Of a DNA stretch of 64,000 nt, positions 9,476 to 18,846 are shown piece by piece; position 1 is the stretch's first letter, and every line of letters begins with the position of its first letter. Under the pieces are notes generated by a model. The model was not told the DNA's origin. It saw only the letters and a program-made list of their open reading frames with translations, and did not search any database. The stretch spans positions 558,001 through 622,000 of the forward strand of contig NC_009045.1 in the NCBI RefSeq assembly GCF_000209165.1. Direction: 5' to 3'. Both the position numbers and the translations under genes were made by a program. The DNA is from Scheffersomyces stipitis CBS 6054. Its lineage: Eukaryota; Ascomycota; Pichiomycetes; Serinales; Debaryomycetaceae.

Positions 9476-10456
9476 TTACTTGAAGAAATCGCCCATCAAA
9501 TTCGCCAACATGTTCAGCCCGCCAGTGGCGTTGCCAAGCTTTAACCCAAAATAGAGCTTACCTAAGTATTCTACCGGAGGAAGAAGGTCAGCTGCCGACA
9601 ATGTCACCTTGTAATGGTTGTACAACTTGACGAATTTCTGGCCGTTAGATGAATCATTTTGTTTTCCAAGAGTAACAAGAAGCAATTGCAAGAATGAAAG
9701 AATTGGGAATTGTTCATAATAGACTATTTCTGTTTGCCCCTCTACAATGGTATCTGAACCGGACTTATCCTCCGACAACTGTTTTAAAAAAAGGTCTTTA
9801 GCTTCATTGGCAAACTTTATGTTCTTCAAGTAAGCGTAGTTGATGACTGCTCTACTTAAAAACAAACCAGCATCGATAGAAGTATCAACCTGTGCCCACT
9901 GGTACAAATAGTTAACGTATAATGGCAATGATTCATAAGTTCCCAAGATGAGATGTAATTCGGTGACGGCAAATACCTTTTGTCTTTCATCGTCATTCTT
10001 GATGGTTTCTCCGTTATCGTTCTTCAAGTAGTTCAAGTACTTGGCACCAAAGATATGGTGTAAATCTACATCACCAAACTTGTCCTTCTCGTCCTTACCC
10101 TGAGACCACTTTAGAGCTTGTTTGGCTAAGTCGTTCAAACTAGGGTCTGAATCTGGTAAATGGGTAATCAACTCAATTAACTTAAGTTTGAGGTCCTTAT
10201 TGTCCGCAACCGTAACTCCACTTTCAACGAAGACCTGGATCAAGTACGATATCAAATCGCTTGAGGAGGCATATTCTTTGTTTTTCGACAAGATGGAAGA
10301 ACCTTGATAAAGCAAGTCAATGGCTTCTTGGTATTGTTTTGCCTTTACGTATCTATTGGTGATGGTTCTCAATGTCTGATGGGCTTCGTAGAAGGCACCA
10401 CCGTCGATTTTACTCTGGAACCGTTGTAAGCTTCTTTGTAATTTGACGTCAGCCAT
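9476..10456 (-). CDS. GET4: Guided entry of tail-anchored proteins factor Get4
   Basis: This 326-residue alpha-solenoid protein is expected to pair with Get5 and bridge Sgt2 to Get3, so that tail-anchored proteins are handed to the ER insertion machinery. The opening residues, with LQRFQSKIDGGAFYEAHQTL and then YQEAIDLLYQGSSIL, match the family. The rest is helical repeat sequence as in yeast Get4 (312 residues). It is convergent with DDP1, with only 150 bp between the stops. The start is the first ATG, and the 5' neighbourhood contains no upstream in-frame ATG. Confidence 0.92.
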   Translation of the reverse strand: MADVKLQRSLQRFQSKIDGGAFYEAHQTLRTITNRYVKAKQYQEAIDLLYQGSSILSKNKEYASSSDLISYLIQVFVESGVTVADNKDLKLKLIELITHLPDSDPSLNDLAKQALKWSQGKDEKDKFGDVDLHHIFGAKYLNYLKNDNGETIKNDDERQKVFAVTELHLILGTYESLPLYVNYLYQWAQVDTSIDAGLFLSRAVINYAYLKNIKFANEAKDLFLKQLSEDKSGSDTIVEGQTEIVYYEQFPILSFLQLLLVTLGKQNDSSNGQKFVKLYNHYKVTLSAADLLPPVEYLGKLYFGLKLGNATGGLNMLANLMGDFFK

Positions 10457-10868
10457 TGTGAAAAATAAAAGATGTGAAGAAAAGTTGAAGACAGACCTAA
10501 AATCTTATCCTAAAATTGAAATCCGATCCTTTATAGGACACTTATCTAGCAAGAAATAAAGATTCTCTTGGTTCAATCACAATTGGCAAGCAATAGCAAC
10601 TGGTGATAAAGGAGGTTTTCTTTTCTTTTCTACGTCGAACTAACCTTTTCAGAAGCATTCGATAAACCTGCACCATAGTTAAAATTAACTATGGAGACGA
10701 TATTCTGCGAATTTTCGCAGCCATATTGAAGAACGATCCTTTACCATAAGCTAGAAACGAACTTCTTATTACTTTCCACTGCCCAATTTTATGTCTAAAA
10801 CTATATTCTTTCAATATTTATAGTATAAATCTATTCTTGTGTTGTTTTTCAAACATTTGTGCACGATT
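10457..10868. other. Spacer between GET4 and the F-box-like gene
   Basis: These 412 bp hold the GET4 promoter and the 3' end of the next minus-strand gene. I see AT-rich sequence and no ORF, RNA gene or clear factor site. Confidence 0.4.
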
Positions 10869-12140
10869 CTATTCATCTACTCCAAGGATTCTTCTCATAA
10901 CCTTTAATTGAAACAATGGCCTGTCGAGCATTAGCCATCGAAAATGTTGATTAGGGGCAGATCTATGGCATGGTCTTCCAAGTAGAACTCCTCCCAAAGT
11001 GTGATGAATGAAAAAATAGAGTGGCAGGCCTCCAGAACTGGCTCTCTGACGGATGTTCAGATTTTGAAATAGAAATACCCAATCGTGCAAATACATGAAG
11101 GAAGTCATGTCAAATACAAACATCCTTAAAATAGGAAACCGATAGTTGTAGTTTTCGGGAAACCTTTTGTTAAACACCAAGCTGATATCTATTCGTTCAA
11201 ATGATGCCAACTTGAGAGTGTCGCGACTTCGATCAAGAATGGAATAGAGAAGATACCCAAACCAAATTAAACCCATCTTGAGAGTTAGATTGATTTCTTC
11301 ATACAACCTGACTGCTCTTGAGTTGAAGTAGTTGGTTAGAAAATCCTCCAGATTCATGTGTCTATCCATCATCCTCCAACAAAATATGCTGTGCACCATT
11401 GTAGGTACTATGGGTGAATCGCTGGATATCTCAAATGTTCTCAAAGAAAAGGCTGACTTGGCGACATTATGGATATAATTGAGGATTTGGTTCTTATTGG
11501 CAATGTTGAACCTAGCAGACCGATATCCCAGAATGATAATCTTTAAGTTTTGGAGAGTTCGAGGTGAGCGATGATCAAGAAATCGAAAACAATGTATAGT
11601 GTCTGTTCTGAGGGTGAGTGATGCCAATCTATCAAATATGAAGAAGTTGTCCATTAAGATTTTGTCTATATTATTTGCTCTTCCTCTCCGAAGAAGCTTT
11701 CCCAAGAAAATTTTTCTCTTGGATAGGGAATCATCGTCCTTCCAATTATATATAATGGCCATGCTGACAATGTTGTGAGCAACATCCTGATTGTTCAAAA
11801 ATGAGGTAAGTTGGTGAGAATTGAGTCCGGGTCCATCTTGCTCCGAAGTAAGAGTGAGTGGCTTAAGCGTATACAAGAGAAAGCTGTATTTAGAATAAAA
11901 TAGCTTATTAGTAGATATGAATGCAACAATATGATTAAGACTGTTGTTGGATTGGAGGAATAGAAAGTACAATATTCTAGCCACTAATTCAGCGGGTAGA
12001 TGTTCTAGAAGTAGCGGTTCAATGGGACTAGTCTTGGGAGTAGGAGTTTTGCAGCAGTCATTTTGCTGGACGTTGATGGATGTGACTTCGTGATTTTCTG
12101 AAATACATCTCTGTATGTGATGCTTTTTCGGTGCAGACAT
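10869..12140 (-). CDS. F-box-like protein of unknown target
   Basis: This 423-residue protein has a probable F-box at about residues 45-90: LPAELVARILYFL followed by a second helix ending FISTNKLFYSKY. The remainder has scattered leucine-rich, LRR-like stretches (for example LASLTLRTD and LKIIILGYRSARF) without a clean repeat register. If the F-box is real, it would bind Skp1 and act as a substrate receptor of an SCF ubiquitin ligase. I do not recognise a specific ortholog; proteins of this kind are numerous and fast-evolving in CTG-clade yeasts. Divergent from KGD4. Confidence 0.6.
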   Translation of the reverse strand: MSAPKKHHIQRCISENHEVTSINVQQNDCCKTPTPKTSPIEPLLLEHLPAELVARILYFLFLQSNNSLNHIVAFISTNKLFYSKYSFLLYTLKPLTLTSEQDGPGLNSHQLTSFLNNQDVAHNIVSMAIIYNWKDDDSLSKRKIFLGKLLRRGRANNIDKILMDNFFIFDRLASLTLRTDTIHCFRFLDHRSPRTLQNLKIIILGYRSARFNIANKNQILNYIHNVAKSAFSLRTFEISSDSPIVPTMVHSIFCWRMMDRHMNLEDFLTNYFNSRAVRLYEEINLTLKMGLIWFGYLLYSILDRSRDTLKLASFERIDISLVFNKRFPENYNYRFPILRMFVFDMTSFMYLHDWVFLFQNLNIRQRASSGGLPLYFFIHHTLGGVLLGRPCHRSAPNQHFRWLMLDRPLFQLKVMRRILGVDE

Positions 12141-12526
12141 TATGGCGTCGTAGTGGATATCATTTTTTGCAATCGTCGAGTAATAATATATGGTTGCAAC
12201 TTTGTGCGAAGATAATAACTTTTACAAAACGTGAGCTATATTAAACCGGAACAAAGTTAAAAATTCCTATAACTCAGCAATTGGTACTGAGGAACAAATA
12301 TATCTAGACAGTATTATTGCCATTATTTTGTAGAAGACAACCCTTTCGTGGTAAAACAACTTCTTCACCATGCCATAGAGCCCTTACATTGCATTTGGCA
12401 TTACCTGCAGTACCTCTCGATGAAAAAAAGGACGAATCAAAAGAACCGTACAGTGAGATTCATCTTCAATTCAGTGTTTAATTGCAAAGGTTTTTCTTTA
12501 CCAAACCACAATCACTAGTTTATACG
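12141..12526. promoter_or_regulatory. Divergent promoter region F-box gene / KGD4
   Basis: These 386 bp are AT-rich with no ORF. I see no sharp TATA box; a T-rich leader (12485-12510) precedes the KGD4 ATG. Confidence 0.35.
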
Positions 12527-12920
12527 ATGAGAGTCTCTACCACTTTATTAAACCGTGTTCCCCTCATCAAGTTTATTGGCGGTCCACATCTTGCCCCAAG
12601 TATGTAATTCAGATAGGAATATTTCAATCTGAAAAATCCCGGAGAATCCTCGGGATATGCTTAGATTGTCCAAAAGAGCTCTGATACTAACAAAGCCTAT
12701 AGAGAATGTATCGTCTGCTGTGAAAGCACATCCTATGGCCCCTAACGGCCAGATCCCAAGCGGTGCTGCTGTCAGCACCTACTTCAACAGCAATCCTATT
12801 GAGCCAAAGGAAGGGGAATTCTTCTCCAGATCTCAATTGTCTGCTAGATTCAGATACAAGGCTCCTAAAGACCTTGAGATTGAAGATGTTCTCAGTGGAG
12901 GTGCTGATATCGTCTATTAG
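12527..12920 (+). CDS. KGD4: Alpha-ketoglutarate dehydrogenase subunit Kgd4 (Ymr31), two exons
   Basis: The gene is split: exon 1 is 12527-12599, the intron 12600-12702 (103 nt) and exon 2 12703-12920, giving 96 residues. The intron has GTATGT at its 5' end, the perfect branch site TACTAAC at 12685-12691 and CTATAG at its 3' end. The joined protein matches Ymr31/Kgd4: LIKFIGGPH near the start, AHPMAPNGQIPSG in the middle and SARFRYKAP near the end. Kgd4 recruits the E3 component (Lpd1) to the oxoglutarate dehydrogenase complex in the matrix; it was once listed as a small-ribosomal-subunit protein. The N-terminus is basic and could act as a presequence. Exon 2 alone looks like a truncated ORF, so the gene is easily missed. 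Confidence 0.92.
12600..12702 (+). other. Spliceosomal intron of KGD4
   Basis: GTATGT donor, TACTAAC branch site (12685-12691) and TAG acceptor at 12700-12702. The distance from branch site to acceptor is 11 nt. The intron interrupts codon 25 after its first base and shows no internal ORF or RNA. Confidence 0.92.
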
Positions 12921-13743
12921 AGGTGCAATGATGGCATTCGCTCAGGCGTTCAAAATCGAGAGAAAGTAGAGGTGGAAAATGAAAGAGAAAGCAGCAGCCA
13001 GAAGCTAGAACAAAAGTAGAAAGATCAATTACATCAACCAAGTTCAATAGTAGCTCCGATTCCTATGTCGATAATGGTGTCGAGCATCGATTCTGTAACA
13101 GAAGCTGAAGTCTATGATATATTACGACTCGTTTATACATTTATATATTTATTTATTACACAGCAATTAAGTCCATTTCGGATCCGGAGAGAGGTACGAA
13201 GTTGTAATTATCTCTATGCCATACACTATTTCAATGTCGTTATTGCCTATACCTTTTAGGGCATGTCTTTATAATGTCAGTATCCAAGAGTCTAGTTGTG
13301 ATCCTGCAGGTTACTCGAAAACTACTCTCACCAGTCTGAGTAGAAAATTATCGCCACTCAACAGAAGCTAGAAGCAATGCTATTCTTTTGGAGTATTAAC
13401 ATTCAGCAATTAACGAGTCAATTGAGTCACTTCACTATAGAACTACGTCCATATATTCGTCGTAGACTAGGGAAAAAATTTGAATTGATACTGATTGTAA
13501 TTTCCTGATTTGAAATCATATTGAAGATCATTTTGAATATCATTGAAATTCATTATCCAGCAATACCTTATTAAATCTGATAGAGTCATTCTCCGACAAG
13601 AAGATTAATTGATATACTTAAATTAGTCTTATTCTAATCGACACTCCAAAATCTACATTTGATCAATAGAATCTACTTGGTTGTTCCTGAATTTCCATCT
13701 GTATTGATCTATTATTTTGTTGTTACTAAACTCTCTCTCCACA
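12921..13743. other. Spacer between KGD4 and PRE4
   Basis: These 823 bp hold the KGD4 3' end and the PRE4 promoter. No gene is visible. I looked for the proteasome element GGTGGCAAA and found only a weak relative (GAGTGGCGA on the minus strand near 13350), which I do not trust. Confidence 0.4.
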
Positions 13744-14589
13744 ATGAACCACGATCCATTCCAATGGGGAAGACCCAGCAACGAAACATACGGTGCCTAC
13801 AACCATCATATTGCCAATGCATCTGTTCGTGAGACTGATCACCAGAGCTTGGACAACTTTCCAAAGATGAACACACAACAGCCTATCATCACTGGTACGT
13901 CTGTGATCTCCGTCAAGTTCAAGGATGGGGTCATATTGGCTGCTGACAACTTGGGCTCATATGGATCCTTGTTGAGATTCAACAATATCGAAAGATTGAT
14001 AAAAGTTGGCCAGGAAACAGTTGTTGGCATTTCTGGTGACATCTCGGACTTGCAACAGATCGAGAGAATATTGGACGAGTTGGAAACAACGGAAGAAGTT
14101 TACGACAGCGATGGGGGCCACAACTTGAGAGCTCCTCACGTACACGAGTACTTATCGAGAGTATTATACAACAGGAGATCCAAAATGAATCCCTTGTGGA
14201 ATGCCATTATTGTGGGAGGCTTCAACGATGACAGAACTCCTTTCTTGAAATATATTGACTTGTTAGGAGTTACCTACGGCGCTTCAACGTTGGCTACAGG
14301 ATTCGGTTCTCATTTGGCGGTGCCTTTGTTGAGACAATTGATTCCGAATGATGTAGACTATGTAAACGTGTCGGAAGAACAAGCAAGAAAAGTGGTAGAA
14401 GACTGTATGAGAGTGTTGTTCTACCGTGACGCCAGGGCCTCTGACAAGTTCTCGTTGGTGACAATTAAGAGGTCTGCTGAAGAGCCAGATACATCTTACA
14501 CATTCAACTTCGAGAAGGAGTTGAAGGTAGAGAACCAGAGCTGGAGATTCGCAAAGGACATCAGAGGTTACGGCAGTCAACAGCAGTAG
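13744..14589 (+). CDS. PRE4: 20S proteasome subunit beta 7
   Basis: This 281-residue protein is the beta 7 subunit of the 20S proteasome core, non-catalytic itself but needed for the adjacent peptidyl-glutamyl (caspase-like) site. It starts MNHDPFQWGRP, as in S. cerevisiae Pre4, so I take the ATG at 13744 rather than the TTG that opens the frame 27 bp earlier. NTQQPIITGTSVI marks the usual propeptide boundary, GVILAADNLGSYGS is the conserved N-terminal strand of the fold, and RRSKMNPLWNAIIVGG and YRDARASDKFSLVTI follow. The C-terminal tail reaches across to the other ring in the yeast structure. Confidence 0.96.
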   Translation: MNHDPFQWGRPSNETYGAYNHHIANASVRETDHQSLDNFPKMNTQQPIITGTSVISVKFKDGVILAADNLGSYGSLLRFNNIERLIKVGQETVVGISGDISDLQQIERILDELETTEEVYDSDGGHNLRAPHVHEYLSRVLYNRRSKMNPLWNAIIVGGFNDDRTPFLKYIDLLGVTYGASTLATGFGSHLAVPLLRQLIPNDVDYVNVSEEQARKVVEDCMRVLFYRDARASDKFSLVTIKRSAEEPDTSYTFNFEKELKVENQSWRFAKDIRGYGSQQQ

Positions 14590-17370
14590 AGACCATAGAA
14601 GTAGGTACCACTAAATATGTCATCTGTATTACCCATATAGTGTCAGTTATCAATCAATAATGATTATCATCAAGTTTATCTAGTATGTAATAGTAATTTC
14701 AATCCTAGTGATAGTCAAGAATCTATCGTATTACTAGTGTGTTGCGTTGGGTTTTTATTACTGACTCATTACGACGAGGTTATCTTTTGTTTCTAACACC
14801 CGATTCAATCAGCAATAATACTAATTACGTCTGAGCTGCAAGATTGAAAGAATGCTGGAATATTATTGATACCAACTGTCCTCATTGAAAGAGGAAAGTC
14901 TCCTTTTTAGTTTCGATTGCGTATGACTACAATTCTAGAGATTTTTCGCAGCCACCCACCACCCATGCTGAATACAACTAATTGTTGAAGTCATTCACAA
15001 GAACTGAAGCCAATTGTTATCAGAAGATATCTTCCACCTCAACAATTTTTGCAAGCTTACTTACTGCTGAAGCTGCAATCGTGCCTGCATTCTAAAAGAT
15101 CAAAGCTCAGATAGAGTTTGAGCGACAATCGTTACGAAGAAGAAAACAGCCCGTACTTTCTTGTTGGGAGCGCTGATTGTATTTATCCGTCTGGAAATAA
15201 TATCACAATACTCTAATATCTAAGCATCTGGAAATTGACACTCTGGACGGTATTGGATACGTAGATCAAGCTGGCTCGGAATGAGCCGAAACAAGATGCA
15301 CTAAGGACGGTATATATTTTGGAAAGCTATGCACACCAGTGAGGGCCGTTGGCCAGTAAGATATGGGCTATGTTGTTGAGGGGTTACAGTATCCATTCGT
15401 AATTCATTGTTCATCGAACGGACAGCCAGAAAATATCGCTTCCAGAAGAGTCACCATAAAGGAAGCTGGTGAACTTACATTGATTCAGGCATGATTTTGG
15501 TACTGCAGAGGTTATTTTCTAGGGGCTAATAATTCCTTCCGATCCCCTTACACAATTTTCAATCACTTATCTACGATTGAGGGGAGCGGAAGGTGAAGAC
15601 ATATAAGCCAATTCGAGAACAATGAACTCATCTCAGACAGAGTCATTTGAAGAGCTTGTGTATTAATTTATGCTTTAATTGGTGTGCCAGAATACAGAGC
15701 CGTGCCTACAGCAGAAAGTTGTGCCGCAAGTGGCTGAGATTACCGTTTTCGTTTATCCTGGCAGTTACGGAGGGTGGGGCAATGCAGTTTTGGAATATGT
15801 CCGAGAGTTTTCAATCTGGCAGAGAACAAAAACTTAACCCGGATAGAATTTAGGCTCCAGGTGGACACCCACAGGAATCCCCCTGCAATTACAGCGAGAG
15901 ATAAGATGGAATTTTCACCGTGGCGGAGATGTCGTAGCCAGCCTCGATGTGATGTCATAGTATAGGGGCCGGTTTCTAGAATCCTTCCTATTCTGGGTCG
16001 AGCTATGGAAAAGCCAACATTTTGTCCAACTTGCATAGAACCTGGCAATTATTTTTGGAGATATTTTTGGGGAAGTTTCAGCGATCTACACTTCGAAACA
16101 CGGAAGCAAGTGAGACGATGATGGCGGATCGGAAGGCAATTTTGGTGCTGAGGTCTTGTTGTGTGATTTCAGCAGATTCTGCCACGGGATTGCAGTACAC
16201 ACGAATTTTAGCTCATTCCCGTAGCTTCCATCAGTCCATAACCAGCAGTGGGGAGCTGACAAAAAATTGGACAAAGACTATACACCATATATTGCATGAG
16301 ATGCCTGAAAAATATTGCCAGAGACAATCAACCAGAATTAGTACTTGTGAAAATATACCGTACTGTAGCAAGAACAAAAATTACAGTATTGTGGAAATTA
16401 TCTGGCTCAGGGAAATGAGCTCTACACTTGTATAAATAGTGGTGTTGGCGTGGACTTGGCTCCAGGGAGCATTTTGCTGGTATAAGTATGTAATAGTATA
16501 TAATAGGAACGGTTTCTAGACAATCGCCCAAGGACAATTAGCATATATTGTCTCCCCATACTCGGAATTCTGTGACTCTCTCCACTTGGTTGGCACCGCT
16601 GTGCATATTCCATACATCACTAGACACTTCTAAATCCTTGTTGCAGTTAGTCGCACCGCTTTGGAATTCCGCCCCTTCGAAAGAACAACTCATTCGGTGA
16701 TCCAACTTTGTCAGCTCCGTGGTAGTTGACGGTTTAATACAAATTTTGGTAGTTGGGATTTGCAAATACTTGCTAATTTCTTGCTACTTATTTCTTGCCA
16801 ATCGTTATTTTCGACTGCTCTCGCCAAACCTCGTTCTGGTGAATCCCCTCTGCTTTGTGGCTTCCCCCTCCTGCCCAAAGCCTATCTGCTCGTATCCCAA
16901 ACGCGCTCCATACATTGTCCGCTTGACGCTTCCCCATAGTCACTCATAATTGTTATCGCAGGGAAACCGTTTTTTTCTGAATACACTCACATTTATAATT
17001 GTATTTTATACGGGTATATTCTGCTACTATCGATAGCCGAATCATCAGGCAAAGCATTGGCTACGTTTAGTTAATTTCAAGGTCGATTGTCGTCTCCACA
17101 TTTCAGGTTGCATTTGAACAAGTGTTGCGACAACCTCTGTGTTAACAGTAGCTCATCGCAATTGCATAAAGACTTAGCAATACACCTATTCATATAACAA
17201 ACAACCCCACACACATACCCAGCACAATCTCAACACAACATACGAGCACCGCTTGCGGATTCAAACGACCAAGATACATAGAGTTCTACAATCACAATAG
17301 AGCTCAATTTGCTTCAACTACTCCGTATTCTTCATTACCAATACCAACGACAGCTTTAGATTCATGAACA
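14590..17370. other. 2.8-kb gene-free gap between PRE4 and PDE1
   Basis: No ORF here has family resemblance or a sensible ATG. The longest (16022-16435, plus strand) opens with TTG and its product looks like random sequence. I looked for snRNA, RNase P, SRP and tRNA signatures and found none complete. From about 16840 to 16910 the plus strand becomes pyrimidine-rich, suggesting a long promoter or leader for PDE1. Small structures include an inverted repeat GGCTC/GAGCC at 15273-15287 and GTATGT at 16486 with no matching branch site. Confidence 0.5.
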
Positions 17371-18585
17371 ATGTCGTTTGAATTAACGTTTCTAGGCTCT
17401 TCCGGTGGCCCGTTGGAAGGCACCACCTGCGCCATACTCCTCAAGCCCAGCAACGTTGAATATGCGGATATCGTCGCTGGCAAGCTACATGATGAGCTCG
17501 TCTGCATCGATGCTGGTTCAGGGCTTGCCCAGCTCACCGAGATCATTTACAACGAAATGTTACACCAGCAACCGACCAGCAGGCTACTGAAATACTATCC
17601 AAACTCCTTGCCAGTCCACAGTTATTATAGTGCTGAAGTGACAACCCCGTTCAAGGACTTGAAGGCTGATTCATGTTTCCAGGCTTCACAAGGAATATTC
17701 AATTGCATGAGTACTTATTTGATCACCCATCCGCATCTAGACCACATCTCATCTCTAGTCATCAACTCTGCATCGTTCTCTAAGCTCAATCCCAAAACGG
17801 TCTACGGTTCCATCTATACGGTGTCAGCACTACAGAACAACGTCTTCAACGGCATCATATGGCCCAACATGCCCAGCTTCGATATCTTAAAATTGGTATC
17901 TCGTGACTACTGGAAGCAGTTCACCATCAACAACGGCAAATACACCATCACCATGTTCGATTTGAGCCACGGCGAGTTGGTCAAACATGAGTCAAAGAAA
18001 AATGGTACTATAGGTACTACTACTCTCACACAGGAGGCACAATACAGTCATCAAAAAAAGCATTACATCTCGCTGGCGTTCTTAATTTCGTACAATCCCA
18101 CTAATGACCTCATACTAATCTTCGGTGATTTTGAGAGTGACTTGGTCTCAAAACTAGATAATAACAGAAGGATATGGCGTCATATAGCACCCATCATCAC
18201 TTCTGGCGAAAAGAAGCTAAAAGGAATAGTGCTAGAATGCTCTAATTGCAATGGCTATCCTGAAGCAGAATTATATGGCCATCTTACACCATCCTACTTG
18301 ATCCTGGAATTGTTGGCTCTTGAAGCTGCCTGTCTTGAAATCAGTCCTGATTCTGTACGGCCACTCGAGGGCCTTAACATCATCATAAACCATGTAAAGG
18401 AGCCTATATTAGGTGGATCCTGTGCTGCACCTGAAGATGACTGTTCAGCGAAATCGTCGACAGAAAAGGAAGTCATTCTAGATCCAAGACAGAAGATTCT
18501 TCATGATTTGAACGAACAGAATAAGTTGGAAAACTTGGGATTGAACATATCCATTGGTTTGAATGGCATCTCAATAAAGCTTTAG
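17371..18585 (+). CDS. PDE1: Low-affinity class II cyclic AMP phosphodiesterase
   Basis: This 404-residue enzyme hydrolyses cAMP (and, in the family, cGMP) and so dampens the Ras-PKA pathway. It belongs to class II phosphodiesterases of the metallo-beta-lactamase fold. The metal-binding signature ITHPHLDHISS gives H120, H122, D124 and H125. The FLGSSGGPLEGTT start and the later IFGDFESD and LEC(S) segments are also typical. The length is slightly above yeast Pde1 (369 residues). The ATG at 17371 is the family start. It is convergent with RET2. Confidence 0.94.
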   Translation: MSFELTFLGSSGGPLEGTTCAILLKPSNVEYADIVAGKLHDELVCIDAGSGLAQLTEIIYNEMLHQQPTSRLLKYYPNSLPVHSYYSAEVTTPFKDLKADSCFQASQGIFNCMSTYLITHPHLDHISSLVINSASFSKLNPKTVYGSIYTVSALQNNVFNGIIWPNMPSFDILKLVSRDYWKQFTINNGKYTITMFDLSHGELVKHESKKNGTIGTTTLTQEAQYSHQKKHYISLAFLISYNPTNDLILIFGDFESDLVSKLDNNRRIWRHIAPIITSGEKKLKGIVLECSNCNGYPEAELYGHLTPSYLILELLALEAACLEISPDSVRPLEGLNIIINHVKEPILGGSCAAPEDDCSAKSSTEKEVILDPRQKILHDLNEQNKLENLGLNISIGLNGISIKL

Positions 18586-18680
18586 CTGCTGGTTAGCTTT
18601 AGCACAAAATAAATCGGGTAGATGTGGAACAGTCTATGTGAACAGTCAGTTCAGCTTGTTGGACCTTGATCAAGCATGAT

Positions 18681-18756
18681 GGTTTAAAAGAGTAAATACT
18701 TCATAGAGCATCCAAAATGGTATAAAAGGGTACATACTTCATAGAATATCTAGAAT
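18681..18756. repeat. Two-copy 38-bp tandem repeat between PDE1 and RET2
   Basis: Unit 1 (18681-18718) and unit 2 (18719-18756) match at 31 of 38 positions by eye. Both contain AAAAG, then ATACTTCATAGA. They lie in the 261-bp spacer between the stop codons of two convergent genes and so are probably in one or both 3' UTRs. Confidence 0.85.
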
Positions 18757-18846
18757 GAGTATAGCATGTATAAATTATATAAGCTACAACTTGAAGAATA
18801 TAAAGAACTTTACAAAAGGTTTAGGAAGTTTTTGTTTCTAGTGGAC

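Noticed and set aside
14891..14900. GAGGAAAGTC, resembling the CR-I motif of RNase P RNA
   Set aside because: No second conserved region or P4 partner could be found nearby, so a chance match is likely.
16022..16435. 137-codon frame in the PRE4-PDE1 gap
   Set aside because: Opens with TTG, no family resemblance, composition like random DNA.
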